This document shows, piece by piece, positions 7,653 through 16,123 of a DNA stretch of 27,257 bases. The DNA lies in contig DATJBV010000051.1 of the NCBI GenBank assembly GCA_035515055.1, positions 1 to 27,257 on the forward strand, read 5' to 3'. Made by a program: the position numbers and the translations under genes. Within the stretch, counting starts at the first letter, position 1. Every line of letters begins with the position of its first letter. The notes beneath the pieces were generated by a model. It did no database searches. It saw only the letters and a list, made by a program, of their open reading frames with translations, and had not been told where the DNA came from. Source of the DNA: Pollutimonas sp035515055 (lineage in GTDB: Bacteria; Pseudomonadota; Gammaproteobacteria; Burkholderiales; Burkholderiaceae_B).

Positions 7653-8069
7653 ATGCTGCAACCTTCACGCAGAAAATACCGCAAAGAGCATAAGGGCCGC
7701 AATACCGGCCTGGCTACGCGCGGCGCAGAAGTGTCGTTTGGCGATTTCGGTCTGAAGTCCATAGACCGCGGCCGTCTGACAGCACGTCAAATCGAAGCTG
7801 CCCGTCGTGCGATCAACCGTCACATCAAACGTGGCGGCCGGATCTGGATCCGTATCTTCCCCGATAAGCCGATTTCGCAGAAGCCTGCCGAAGTCCGTAT
7901 GGGTAACGGTAAAGGTAATCCGGAATTCTGGGTCGCAGAAATTCAACCCGGCAAGGTGCTCTATGAAATGGAAGGTGTAAGCGAAGAGCTTGCACGTGAA
8001 GCTTTCCGCCTGGCCGCCGCTAAGTTGCCATTGCGCACGACCTTCGTGTCGCGCCATATCGGTGCTTAA
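7653..8069 (+). CDS. rplP: 50S ribosomal protein L16
   Basis: Encodes 138 residues, normal length. L16 organises the A-site side of the 50S subunit. MLQPSRRKYRKEHKGRNTGL at the start and KPAEVRMGNGKGNPEFWVAE in the middle are family signatures; the Arg hydroxylated by YcfD in E. coli lies in the conserved basic region. It starts 2 nt after the rpsC stop, with GAAGGAG within the end of rpsC. Confidence 0.98.
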   Translation: MLQPSRRKYRKEHKGRNTGLATRGAEVSFGDFGLKSIDRGRLTARQIEAARRAINRHIKRGGRIWIRIFPDKPISQKPAEVRMGNGKGNPEFWVAEIQPGKVLYEMEGVSEELAREAFRLAAAKLPLRTTFVSRHIGA

Positions 8070-8078
8070 GGAGCCATC

Positions 8079-8270
8079 ATGAAAGTCAGCGAACTCCGTA
8101 CCAAAGACGCCACCGAGCTGAACACCGAGCTCGAGAGCCTGCTGAGAGCACAATTCAACCTGCGCATGCAGCGTGCTACCCAGCAGCTTTCCAACACCAG
8201 TCAGATTGGCAAGGTCCGCCGCGATATCGCACGCGTCCGTACCATCATGACTGAGACCGCAGGAAAGTAA
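8079..8270 (+). CDS. rpmC: 50S ribosomal protein L29
   Basis: Encodes 63 residues, the normal size for this two-helix protein near the tunnel exit. MKVSELRTKDATELNTEL and the second helix with SQIGKVRRDIARVRT match the family. It lies 9 nt after rplP with AAGGAG in the gap and 1 nt before rpsQ. Confidence 0.97.
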   Translation: MKVSELRTKDATELNTELESLLRAQFNLRMQRATQQLSNTSQIGKVRRDIARVRTIMTETAGK

Positions 8271-8271
8271 G

Positions 8272-8550
8272 ATGAGCGAAACTCAAAATACCCCAGCCAA
8301 GCGCCAACGTACCCTCGTTGGTCGGGTTGTCAGCAACAAGATGGATAAGACTGTCGTGGTTAGCGTCGAGCGCCGCGTCAAGCACCCCGTCTTTGGCAAG
8401 ATCGTCGTCCGCACCAATAAGTACAAGGCGCATGACGAAACGAACCAGTACAACGAAGGTGACATGGTCGAAATCGCGGAAGGTCGTCCGATCTCGCGCG
8501 ATAAGTCATGGACTGTTGTACGTTTGCTTGAAGCCTCGCGCGCGATCTAA
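8272..8550 (+). CDS. rpsQ: 30S ribosomal protein S17
   Basis: Encodes 92 residues, near the E. coli length (84). S17 is a primary 16S rRNA-binding protein with an OB fold. The core TLVGRVVSNKMDKTVVVSVE and the GDMVEIAEGRPISRDKSW stretch are diagnostic. It is the last gene of the block: a terminator follows, and the rplN-rplX genes that normally come next are absent from this site. Confidence 0.98.
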   Translation: MSETQNTPAKRQRTLVGRVVSNKMDKTVVVSVERRVKHPVFGKIVVRTNKYKAHDETNQYNEGDMVEIAEGRPISRDKSWTVVRLLEASRAI

Positions 8551-8613
8551 GCCAGTGGCCCCACCCGCACTGTTCGCAGTTCGGGTGTAGCACAGGTCTT
8601 ACAGCGCACGAAG

Positions 8614-8645
8614 AAAAACCCCGGTATATTTACCGGGGTTTTTTT
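8614..8645. terminator. Bidirectional intrinsic terminator between rpsQ and fadD
   Basis: The arms AAAAACCCCGGTA (8614-8626) and TACCGGGGTTTTT (8631-8643) form a 13-bp perfect stem with loop TATT, and seven T close the right side (8639-8645). On the minus strand the left A-run gives a T-run after the same hairpin. It therefore fits both the end of the S10 block (plus) and the end of the fad operon (minus), whose last stop codon is 11 nt away. Confidence 0.9.
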
Positions 8646-8655
8646 GCGTCTGGAA

Positions 8656-10317
8656 CTAGCCTTTAAGTTCGCGCCGCAGGATCTTGCCCACATTGCTGCG
8701 CGGCAGGTCGTCGCGGAATTCGACAATTTTTGGGCTTTTGTACCCCGTGAGCATGCTGCGGCAGTGCTTGATGACTTCGGCCTCGGTGAGGTCTTTGTTC
8801 CGTCTGATGACGAACAACTTCACGACTTCGCCGGAGTGCTCGTCGGGCACACCTATGGCCGCGGCTTCAACGATGTCGGGATGCTGTACGGCCACCGCTT
8901 CCACTTCGTTGGGATAGACGTTGAAGCCTGATACCAGGATCATGTCTTTCTTCCGGTCCAGAATGAAGATATAGCCTTCCTTGTTCACGTAGCCGATATC
9001 GCCGGTTCGCAGGTAGCCGTCGGGCTCGAACGCCGCGCGAGTTTCGTCCGGGCGGTTCCAATAGCCGGGGCTAACCTGGGGACCCCGCACGCATATTTCG
9101 CCACTTTCGCCTTGCGGTAATTCCTGGCCGGTATCGTTGCGTATCGAGATCTCGGTGGACGGCACCGGTAAGCCGATGGAGCCGGTGAACTCGCGCTTGT
9201 CTAATGGATTGATGGTAACGGCGGGGGATGTCTCGGTTAGCCCGTACGCCTGTGCCAGCGGCTTGCCTGTTACCTTGAGCCAGCGTTGCGCGACGACTTC
9301 TTGAACCGCCATCCCCCCGCCGAGCGTCAGGCGCAAAGCCGAAAAATCCAACTTGGCAAAATTAGGATTGTTAAGCAAGGCGTTGAAGAGGGTATTGACG
9401 CCGGTAAGGGCGGTGAACTCGACCTGACCCATGCTTTTGATGAACGTCGGGATGTCGCGGGGGTTCAGGATGAGAAGATTCTTCGCGCCCAGCTTCATGA
9501 AGGTCAGGCAATTGGCCGTCAGGGCGAAGATATGGTAAAGGGGCAAAGCGGTGACAATGCACTCCTTGCCCTCGGTCACGTAGGGCTTGACCCAGGCGTA
9601 CGCCTGGCACACGTTGGATACCAGGTTGCCATGGGTAAGCATGGCTCCTTTGGCGACACCCGTTGTTCCGCCGGTATACTGCAGGCAAGCAAGGTCCTTG
9701 TGGCCGAGCGCCACTGGCGTATAGGTCGATCTCGCGCCTTGAGCCACCACGTCCTTGAAGCGCTTTGCGTTGGGCAGCGACCAGGCAGGCACCAGTTTCT
9801 TTACATGGCGCACCACCAAGTCAGTAATGGAACCTTTGATCGTGCCCAGCATCTCGCCGACTGAGGTTACGACAATGTTCTTGATGTCTGTCTTGGGCAA
9901 TGCCTTTTGCAGGGTGTGCGCGAAGTTTTCGGCGATGATGATGGTTTGCGTACCCGAGTCCGACAACTGGTGTTCCAGTTCAGAGGCGGTGTACAACGGG
10001 TTGGTGTTGACGACAACGGCGCCCGTGCGCAACGTGCCGAACAGGCAGACAGGATACTGCAAGAGATTGGGCATCATCAGGGCGACGCGGTCGCCTTTCC
10101 TGATGCCTATGGACTGTAGCCATGCGGCGAAATGACGCGCCTGCTTGTCTAGTTCCCCATAGCTTAAGCTGACGCCCATGCTGATATAGGCAATGTTCCG
10201 CGGATAACGCCGGCAGCTTTCTTCGAAGATATTGACCAGCGAGTCGTAACCCGCCGCCTCGGTGCTGATGTCGGCCGGTATGCCCGGCGGATAATGTTCA
10301 AGCCAAATGCGTTCCAT
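8656..10317 (-). CDS. fadD: Long-chain fatty acid-CoA ligase
   Basis: Encodes 553 residues (E. coli FadD has 561). It activates fatty acids to acyl-CoA with ATP and CoA at the inner face of the membrane. The AMP-binding motif YTGGTTGVAKG (214-224) and the later AYGLTETSPAV, YLRTGDIGY and ILDRKKDMI motifs of the ANL superfamily are present. The start MERIWLEHYPPG aligns with the FadD N-terminus; a GTG 9 nt upstream is in frame but would fall inside the G-rich ribosome binding site. It is the last gene of the fad operon, 21 nt after the chalcone-isomerase-like gene. Confidence 0.93.
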   Translation of the reverse strand: MERIWLEHYPPGIPADISTEAAGYDSLVNIFEESCRRYPRNIAYISMGVSLSYGELDKQARHFAAWLQSIGIRKGDRVALMMPNLLQYPVCLFGTLRTGAVVVNTNPLYTASELEHQLSDSGTQTIIIAENFAHTLQKALPKTDIKNIVVTSVGEMLGTIKGSITDLVVRHVKKLVPAWSLPNAKRFKDVVAQGARSTYTPVALGHKDLACLQYTGGTTGVAKGAMLTHGNLVSNVCQAYAWVKPYVTEGKECIVTALPLYHIFALTANCLTFMKLGAKNLLILNPRDIPTFIKSMGQVEFTALTGVNTLFNALLNNPNFAKLDFSALRLTLGGGMAVQEVVAQRWLKVTGKPLAQAYGLTETSPAVTINPLDKREFTGSIGLPVPSTEISIRNDTGQELPQGESGEICVRGPQVSPGYWNRPDETRAAFEPDGYLRTGDIGYVNKEGYIFILDRKKDMILVSGFNVYPNEVEAVAVQHPDIVEAAAIGVPDEHSGEVVKLFVIRRNKDLTEAEVIKHCRSMLTGYKSPKIVEFRDDLPRSNVGKILRRELKG

Positions 10318-10338
10318 AATGCCCACCCCCCTGTTGTT

Positions 10339-10929
10339 CTATTTTTGCCCTAACAAGGCCCGTTTCAACGAATTTTGCGCGGGCTTTGCTCCGAGCCAGA
10401 CGCGCATCAGCGCGGCTGCAAAGCCAGGGTCTTTGACTTCGCCCAGTGCCTTGTCCTTGAACTTCACCGCTACACCCGTAGCGGTGAAGTTCAGTTCGAT
10501 GGTATCACCCTTGAGACCTTGTCCGACCGAAGTCATGATGGTCTTGAATTCGCTGGATGCGGCGTTGAGGGCAGCAAGTTCTTCTGGCGTCGTGTTGTCC
10601 GCCAGCCCGTCGTTCAGCGCCTGCACGAGTGCGTCGCTGCCGATGTCGCGCAATAGCGTGAGCTGCAGACGGCGCGGCTGGGTGCTGTTGATAATGGCGC
10701 TGGCATCTTCGGATTTGACGGTCGTGTACAGGGCGGCCACGTACACGTCGAAAACGACGCGTTTGCGGACGCCTGCGCCATTAAGTACCAGCGTCTGCGT
10801 TCCTTCCGACACGTGTTCGGCGACCATCACACCGGCCACGTCGGCGGCAGACGCGGCAGGAGCCAGGCACATGCCGCCGGCAAGCAACAACATGCTCGCC
10901 AGCGTCCTGGCGCGAGGATATGTCTTCAT
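10339..10929 (-). CDS. Exported chalcone isomerase-like protein
   Basis: Encodes 196 residues with a clear Sec signal peptide (basic start, hydrophobic core, APAASA-AD cleavage near residue 28). The mature part (VFDVYVAALYTTVKSEDASAI, a LQLTLLRDI strand, and a C-terminal FAAALMRVWLGAKPAQ segment) resembles the bacterial chalcone_3/chalcone isomerase-like family, whose plant relatives include fatty-acid-binding proteins. The bacterial members are periplasmic with no proven reaction. Its ATG overlaps the stop of the DUF4442 gene (ATGA), so the two are translationally coupled within the fad operon. A periplasmic role in fatty-acid handling is inference. Confidence 0.75.
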   Translation of the reverse strand: MKTYPRARTLASMLLLAGGMCLAPAASAADVAGVMVAEHVSEGTQTLVLNGAGVRKRVVFDVYVAALYTTVKSEDASAIINSTQPRRLQLTLLRDIGSDALVQALNDGLADNTTPEELAALNAASSEFKTIMTSVGQGLKGDTIELNFTATGVAVKFKDKALGEVKDPGFAAALMRVWLGAKPAQNSLKRALLGQK

Positions 10930-11450
10930 TTTTTGTCTCCTGGGGTTTGATCCCGCATTTTTTGTTTGTAGTAGGCCTTGTCGGCGATATACACCATGCG
11001 CTCCACGACGGTGTAAACGGTGCCGGCCTTATCCTTGAGCTCTATGGTGTAGCGCCGGGAAGTCTCGTGGTCGGCGTCGAGTTCCCTCGTGATCTCGTCC
11101 AAGTCGGCCGGCAGCAGGTGGATGTCGGCATATACCGTGCAATAGGCGGGCTTGCGATAGCGTATGGCCGCCGCCTTGTCCCAAATGATGACATCGCGAT
11201 GGAGCGTGGTCAGAAGCATGGCCACATGCACGCCGTCGGTGACGGCAAAAAGCGACCCGCCGTAGAGCGAACCCACAAAATTGCGCGTGCGCCGTGTGAG
11301 GGCAAGACGAATCCGCACGTGCAGCAAGTCGCGCGAGATGAACTCAACCCGGCCTCCGGTGCCTCGGAATGCCGGGTTGAGGTTGAAGCCGGTGCGCATC
11401 ACATTGGCGCGCCACCGAAGCGGAAGCCGTTTTAGACTGGAAAGCTTCAT
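10926..11450 (-). CDS. DUF4442 hotdog-fold thioesterase-like protein
   Basis: Encodes 174 residues without a signal peptide. NFVGSLYGGSLFAVTDGVHVAML resembles the central helix region of hotdog-fold acyl-CoA thioesterases, and the whole length fits the DUF4442 (YiiD C-terminal-like) family. Its likely partner is an acyl-CoA, but no activity can be read from the sequence. It starts 24 nt after the fadL stop and overlaps the next gene by 4 nt. Its place between the fatty-acid porin and the acyl-CoA synthetase suggests CoA recycling or overflow control; this is inference. Confidence 0.72.
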   Translation of the reverse strand: MKLSSLKRLPLRWRANVMRTGFNLNPAFRGTGGRVEFISRDLLHVRIRLALTRRTRNFVGSLYGGSLFAVTDGVHVAMLLTTLHRDVIIWDKAAAIRYRKPAYCTVYADIHLLPADLDEITRELDADHETSRRYTIELKDKAGTVYTVVERMVYIADKAYYKQKMRDQTPGDKK

Positions 11451-11474
11451 GCGGCGCGCCTGTTTGCGTAGCGC

Positions 11475-12782
11475 TTAGAAACGATGCGATAGCTGGACGC
11501 CAACCATGTTGGCATTGGACTTGTAATCGCCGCGGACGGTGCCCTTGGTGGCTGCCGCCGTGTCGTTGTTGATGGAGGTGCTCTTGAGGAACAAATGCGT
11601 ATAGCCGACGTCGACGGTGGTGCGGTCATTGTGCTTGTACTGCACCCCTAAAGAGAGCCAGTAGCGGTCATTGTCGGGCAGCGACGTGGGTCGGTACTTG
11701 TCGCTGTCCACCGGCGACTGGTCGTAGGCAATACCGGTCTTGAGCGTCCATTGATGGTTCAGCTTGTAATTGGCGCCCAGGGCAAGACGCCAGGTGTCGC
11801 GGAAGCGAAGGTCCAGGCTGTCGTTACCAATAAGTGGGTTTGGCCCGACGTTTCTTATGTCCAGCGACTTGATGCTGCTCCAACCGGTCCAGGAGATATC
11901 GCCTAGCAGTTGCCATTGACTGTTCAAGTCGTGGACCAGGCTAAGAACGGCGGTGTCCGGCAGCTCGACTGTGGTGCTGGCGTTGGCTTGGGCGGGGAGA
12001 CCCGCAGCCGCTGCAAGCGCTCCGGGAGCCGTCCTGTTTGTGACCTTGGTTTTTCCACTGGCATCGATTTTGACTTTGGACCGATATGACAGTCCAAGGC
12101 GCGTTGCAGGCGTGACTTGATAAAGCATGCCAAGATTCCAGCCCCAGGCGTCCCCTTTCATTTTGACCGTTGCATCGAAGTCGCCGACGTAGCCTATGAG
12201 AGGATTAGGATGGATGGCCGGGGCGGCGCGACTAAACTCGGCGTCCAGATGCATCCAGTTCACGCCGGCACCAAACGAGAGCTGGTCGTTGACCTTGTAG
12301 GCAATTGAAGGATTGATGTTGATGCTTTCAATGCTGAATTTCTTTGAATGGAACCGACCGGCCCAGCCGTCGTCCTCGTATTCCGTCATTAGCCCAAAGG
12401 GCGCGCCTATGCCAAGGCCCACGTACCAGCTGGGGTTCAACTGCCAGGAAATGTAGGCATTCGGGACGACGCCCAACTCTCCGGCGTCGCCGCCGTTTCC
12501 GCCCGTGCTCGCAAGCCCCGTGCTTCCCTTGTTGGTGAATTTGAACGACGGTTTGATAGCCGACGCGCCTGCCGACACGTTGACGCCTTCCAGGCGTGTC
12601 ATGCCGGCCGGATTGAAAAAGATGGTGCTGGCATTGTCGGCAATGGCGGCGGAGCCGGCATAGGCGTTGCCCATGCCGCTGGCATTTTGTTCTAGCAACT
12701 GAAAACCCGCTGCATGAACGCTTGCCGTTCCCAGACCCAGAACGAGGGCAGAAACGATACGTAACGACGATACTGCTTTCAT
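11475..12782 (-). CDS. fadL: FadL/OmpP1-type outer membrane fatty acid transporter
   Basis: Encodes 435 residues with a signal peptide ending ASVHA-AG. The mature N-terminus AGFQLLEQNASGMGNAYAG and the IFFNPAGM segment are the classic FadL hatch region. The remainder has alternating beta strands ending in HRF, whose terminal Phe fits outer-membrane barrel assembly. It should take up long-chain fatty acids or other hydrophobic compounds such as aromatics. A strong GGAGGTG lies 6 nt before the start. The 77-nt gap from fadJ contains a small inverted repeat (ATCAGA-N6-TCTGAT, 12800-12817) but no evident minus-strand terminator, so it is probably part of the operon. Confidence 0.92.
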   Translation of the reverse strand: MKAVSSLRIVSALVLGLGTASVHAAGFQLLEQNASGMGNAYAGSAAIADNASTIFFNPAGMTRLEGVNVSAGASAIKPSFKFTNKGSTGLASTGGNGGDAGELGVVPNAYISWQLNPSWYVGLGIGAPFGLMTEYEDDGWAGRFHSKKFSIESININPSIAYKVNDQLSFGAGVNWMHLDAEFSRAAPAIHPNPLIGYVGDFDATVKMKGDAWGWNLGMLYQVTPATRLGLSYRSKVKIDASGKTKVTNRTAPGALAAAAGLPAQANASTTVELPDTAVLSLVHDLNSQWQLLGDISWTGWSSIKSLDIRNVGPNPLIGNDSLDLRFRDTWRLALGANYKLNHQWTLKTGIAYDQSPVDSDKYRPTSLPDNDRYWLSLGVQYKHNDRTTVDVGYTHLFLKSTSINNDTAAATKGTVRGDYKSNANMVGVQLSHRF

Positions 12783-12859
12783 ATGTCACCTCCGGTTGTA
12801 TCAGATGCTTTTCTGATGAATCGATTTTTTATGGTGCTGCGGGGTACTGCGTTTAATCC

Positions 12860-14815
12860 TTATGCATTAGTAACTTTGCCGGTCTGCTGCGATTTATAGT
12901 GCAAAGGCCCTCCTGTGAATGGGGCGAATCCTGTCCCAAATACAACACCCGCGTCGGCCAGTTCCGCGTCGGCCACAATGCGCTTGTCCAACTGCTCTTG
13001 CGCCTTGGCAATGAGCGGGGTAATAAGCCTGGTAGCCAGTCCGGCGGGAATAATTCCACGGTCCTTCTTTACCGCTTTATTGTTCTTCCATTGGTAGAAG
13101 CCATGGCCGCTCTTGCGGCCGAGTTCGTTACGGTCCAGGTGGGCTTCCAGGCAGGCGGGCATGCTTCCCGCGCCCGTCAGGAATCGACCGGCATCGCGCG
13201 CAATATCCAGCCCGACTGTATCTATCAGTTCGATGGGACCCATGGGCATGCCAAAAATCTCCATCGCCGCATCCACCGTTTCAGGGGCGATGCCTTCGTC
13301 TATGCAGCGCATGGCCTCGAGCATGTAGGGTGCGAGCACGGCATTGACCATGAAACCGGGCGCGCTTTGCACGGGCAGCGGCAGTTTATCCAGTTGGGCA
13401 ACGAACGCCAGGGTGGCCGCCTTGACGTCGGCATCCAAGGTGGCAGTTTCCACTACTTCGACCAGCGGCATTTTCGCAACTGGATTGAAGAAGTGAATTC
13501 CGATCAGGCGTTGGGGCGCGCTAAGACCCGTGCGCAATTCTTCGATGGAGAGGCTGGAGGTATTCGTGGCGAGAACGGCGCCGGGCTTCATCAGGGGTTC
13601 GATCTGCGAATAAAGCCGGCGCTTGATATCGGCGTTTTCGGTAATGGCCTCGATCACGATATCGGCATGGCGGATCCCATTGCCCTGAGGGTCTGGAATC
13701 AGGCGGTCCGAGGCGGCCCGCGCCTGTCGCGGGTCTTTCTTCTTGCGCGAGAACAGCGTCTGGGCTCGCCCTTGTGCGATGGCAATCCGTTCGCGATCCT
13801 GGTCTTGCAGCGTTACGGTCAACCCCTTAAGTGCGCACCAGGCGGCAATGTCGCCGCCCATCACGCCGGCGCCAACGACATGCACATGTTGGGCGGCGGG
13901 AAGATGCCGGCCCGTCTTGCCGAACGCTTTCAGGCGTTCCTGCAACCGGAAGACGCGCAAGAGGTTGCGTGCCGTGTCCGAGCGGATTAACTGATCGACG
14001 AGTCCGGGCGCCTTCAGTGCATTGCCATTATGCTTGGCCCAAATTTGCAGAATGGCGCGCGGTGCCAGATAGTGGTGGTTAGGATCGCGCGCGTCCAGTG
14101 TTTTCGTTGTCTGGCGCACGACCAACGGCCGGGCGAGCGGGCTGTTCAGCAGCCCGGGCACGCCGGTCGCCTTGCGGCGCGGCCTGCCGCTCAATACCAT
14201 GGCCTTGGCCGCCTGGTCCATCAGGCGGGGCGCCACAATGCCGTCGGCAATGCCTAGCTTGGCCGCTTTGCGGGCATCGGCCGTGCGCCCGCTCAACATC
14301 ATGTCGAGGGCGGCCGGTGGGCCAATAAGCGCGGGCAGCCGTTGCATGCCGCCCCATCCGGGAAAGATGCCCAGCATGACTTCCGGCAATGCCAGCGACG
14401 TTCCTGGCTGGTCGACCACCAGGCGGTAGCGGCAGGCCAGCGCCAATTCCAGCCCGCCGCCCAGGCAGTGACCGCGGATAAGAGCCAGTGTCGGATAGCC
14501 GACCGCCGCCAGGCGGTTGAACAGCGCCCAGCCCCGCGAGACCAACGCAATGCCTTTCTCGGGCGTATCTAGGCCGGCAAATTCATCGATATTGGCTCCG
14601 GCGATGAACCCCGATGCTTTTGTGGAGTGGATGATGAGCCCCGCAGGGGGGTGTTCTTCGAAGTGATCAAGTACTTGGCCGAACTCATTCATCACGTCGG
14701 TGGATAGGCGGTTGACCGGGCTGTCGACGCAATCGATGCCTAGCCATGCCACGTTGTCGGCATCGACCTCGCAACTGAAGTTGTGCAGACCAAGGGTGTT
14801 AAAAGAGCTTGTCAT
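12860..14815 (-). CDS. fadJ: Bifunctional enoyl-CoA hydratase / 3-hydroxyacyl-CoA dehydrogenase
   Basis: Encodes 651 residues, shorter than FadB/FadJ of E. coli (about 715-730). The N-terminal crotonase domain has the oxyanion-hole segment GFIAGANID (69-77) and the two catalytic Glu, Glu123 in GGGLELAL and Glu145 in LALPEVMLG. The dehydrogenase has the NAD-binding VHVVGAGVMGG (311-321) and the active His441 in GIHFFNPVAKMPLVEVV. It carries out the two middle steps of beta-oxidation. The start at 14815, 2 nt after the thiolase stop and preceded by GAGAAGG, is preferred over a longer frame reaching 14878. Whether it is FadB-like or FadJ-like needs phylogeny. Confidence 0.9.
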   Translation of the reverse strand: MTSSFNTLGLHNFSCEVDADNVAWLGIDCVDSPVNRLSTDVMNEFGQVLDHFEEHPPAGLIIHSTKASGFIAGANIDEFAGLDTPEKGIALVSRGWALFNRLAAVGYPTLALIRGHCLGGGLELALACRYRLVVDQPGTSLALPEVMLGIFPGWGGMQRLPALIGPPAALDMMLSGRTADARKAAKLGIADGIVAPRLMDQAAKAMVLSGRPRRKATGVPGLLNSPLARPLVVRQTTKTLDARDPNHHYLAPRAILQIWAKHNGNALKAPGLVDQLIRSDTARNLLRVFRLQERLKAFGKTGRHLPAAQHVHVVGAGVMGGDIAAWCALKGLTVTLQDQDRERIAIAQGRAQTLFSRKKKDPRQARAASDRLIPDPQGNGIRHADIVIEAITENADIKRRLYSQIEPLMKPGAVLATNTSSLSIEELRTGLSAPQRLIGIHFFNPVAKMPLVEVVETATLDADVKAATLAFVAQLDKLPLPVQSAPGFMVNAVLAPYMLEAMRCIDEGIAPETVDAAMEIFGMPMGPIELIDTVGLDIARDAGRFLTGAGSMPACLEAHLDRNELGRKSGHGFYQWKNNKAVKKDRGIIPAGLATRLITPLIAKAQEQLDKRIVADAELADAGVVFGTGFAPFTGGPLHYKSQQTGKVTNA

Positions 14816-14817
14816 GG

Positions 14818-16110
14818 TCAGGCCTTCTCGTTGCAGGTTTCGATCAACATGGCGCCGCCCTGGCCGCCGCCTATGCAAATGGTGGCCATGCCGCGCTTAA
14901 GGCCGCGCGTGCGCAGCGCATTAAGCAAGTGCAGCACTATGCGCGCGCCCGAGGCGCCTACGGGGTGGCCGATGGCGATGGCGCCGCCGTCGACATTCAG
15001 GCGCTGCATGTCAAGCGCGCCCATGGCGGGACGTCCCAGGTTTTCCTGGCACCACGCCTCGTCCTTCCAAGCGGCGGCGCAACCCAATACCTGCGCCGAG
15101 AACGCTTCGTTGATTTCCCATAGGTCCAAATCGTTCAGCCCCAGTCCATGCCGGTCGAGAATGGGCGTCGATGCAAAGACGGGACCCAGCCCCATGACGG
15201 CGGGATCGAGCCCGGCCCATTGCGCGTCCGCAATGCGGCCCAGCGGCGTGAGCTTGTAACGGTCGACCGCCTCTTGCGACGCCAACAAAATCAGCGCCGC
15301 GCCATCGGTAACCTGCGAGCTATTGCCGGCCGTGATGTTGCCCCAGGGCTTGTCGAAGACGGGTTTAAGTTTGGCGAGCCTGGCTTGTGTTGAATCTTCC
15401 CGGACGCCGTCGTCGCCGGGATACAGCTGGCCCCTCTTGTCCGTCAGAGGAACGATCTCTTCGAACGCGCCAGCGGCCTGTGCCGCCAGTGCGCGCTGAT
15501 GGCTTTGCGCGGCATAGGCATCAAGGGCCTCGCGATTCAAGTTGAAGCGATGTGCCAGGTTTTCTGCGGTTTGCCCCATGGAAAGGCCAATCACCGGGTC
15601 GGTCAGGCCCTTGAGCAAGCCGATGACCGGTGCCAGGTATTTTGGGCGCAAGGTCTTCAAGGTGGCCAGTTTCTGGCCCATGCTGCGGCTTTTACCCCAG
15701 GCAGCCAGCCAATGAACCATCTCGTCGGTAAATAGAATGGGCGCGCGCGAAAGCGCATCGACACCGCCAGCCAATACCAGGTGGGAACGGCCGGTTTGTA
15801 TGGACATGAGTCCGGAGTCCAGCGCCTGCATGCCCGATGCGCAGTTGCGCATTACCGTCCAACCGGGAACGTGGTTGCCGCAGCCCAGGCGCAGGGCAAC
15901 AACCCGCCCGATATTGGTTTCGTCGGGCGAGGGCGCCGCACAACCAATAATGACCTCGTCCAGATCGGTGGGGCGAAATGACTGGCGCAACAGCAACTCC
16001 CGGCCTGCTTGCACAGCCAGATCCGAGGCGGCGAAAGGGCCGGGCGCATTGCGCGCCTTGAGAAAGGGGCTGCGCGCGCCATCGACAATATATACGGGTT
16101 CAAAAGCCAT
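14818..16110 (-). CDS. fadI: Acetyl-CoA C-acyltransferase (beta-ketothiolase)
   Basis: Encodes 430 residues, closer to FadI (about 436) than FadA (387). The nucleophile Cys90 is in MRNCASGMQA; the other catalytic residues are His382 in GHPVGASG and Cys412 in CIGGGQGG. It cleaves 3-ketoacyl-CoA to acetyl-CoA and a shortened acyl-CoA and probably forms a complex with the neighbouring hydratase/dehydrogenase. AAGGA lies about 10 nt before the ATG, at the end of the fadE gene, 13 nt away. Confidence 0.92.
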   Translation of the reverse strand: MAFEPVYIVDGARSPFLKARNAPGPFAASDLAVQAGRELLLRQSFRPTDLDEVIIGCAAPSPDETNIGRVVALRLGCGNHVPGWTVMRNCASGMQALDSGLMSIQTGRSHLVLAGGVDALSRAPILFTDEMVHWLAAWGKSRSMGQKLATLKTLRPKYLAPVIGLLKGLTDPVIGLSMGQTAENLAHRFNLNREALDAYAAQSHQRALAAQAAGAFEEIVPLTDKRGQLYPGDDGVREDSTQARLAKLKPVFDKPWGNITAGNSSQVTDGAALILLASQEAVDRYKLTPLGRIADAQWAGLDPAVMGLGPVFASTPILDRHGLGLNDLDLWEINEAFSAQVLGCAAAWKDEAWCQENLGRPAMGALDMQRLNVDGGAIAIGHPVGASGARIVLHLLNALRTRGLKRGMATICIGGGQGGAMLIETCNEKA

Positions 16111-16123
16111 CAGTTATGCATCC

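Noticed and set aside
12899..13990. A 363-codon open frame on the plus strand opposite fadJ
   Set aside because: It is antisense to a gene with clear catalytic motifs and has no recognisable domain; long antisense frames are common in GC-rich coding DNA.
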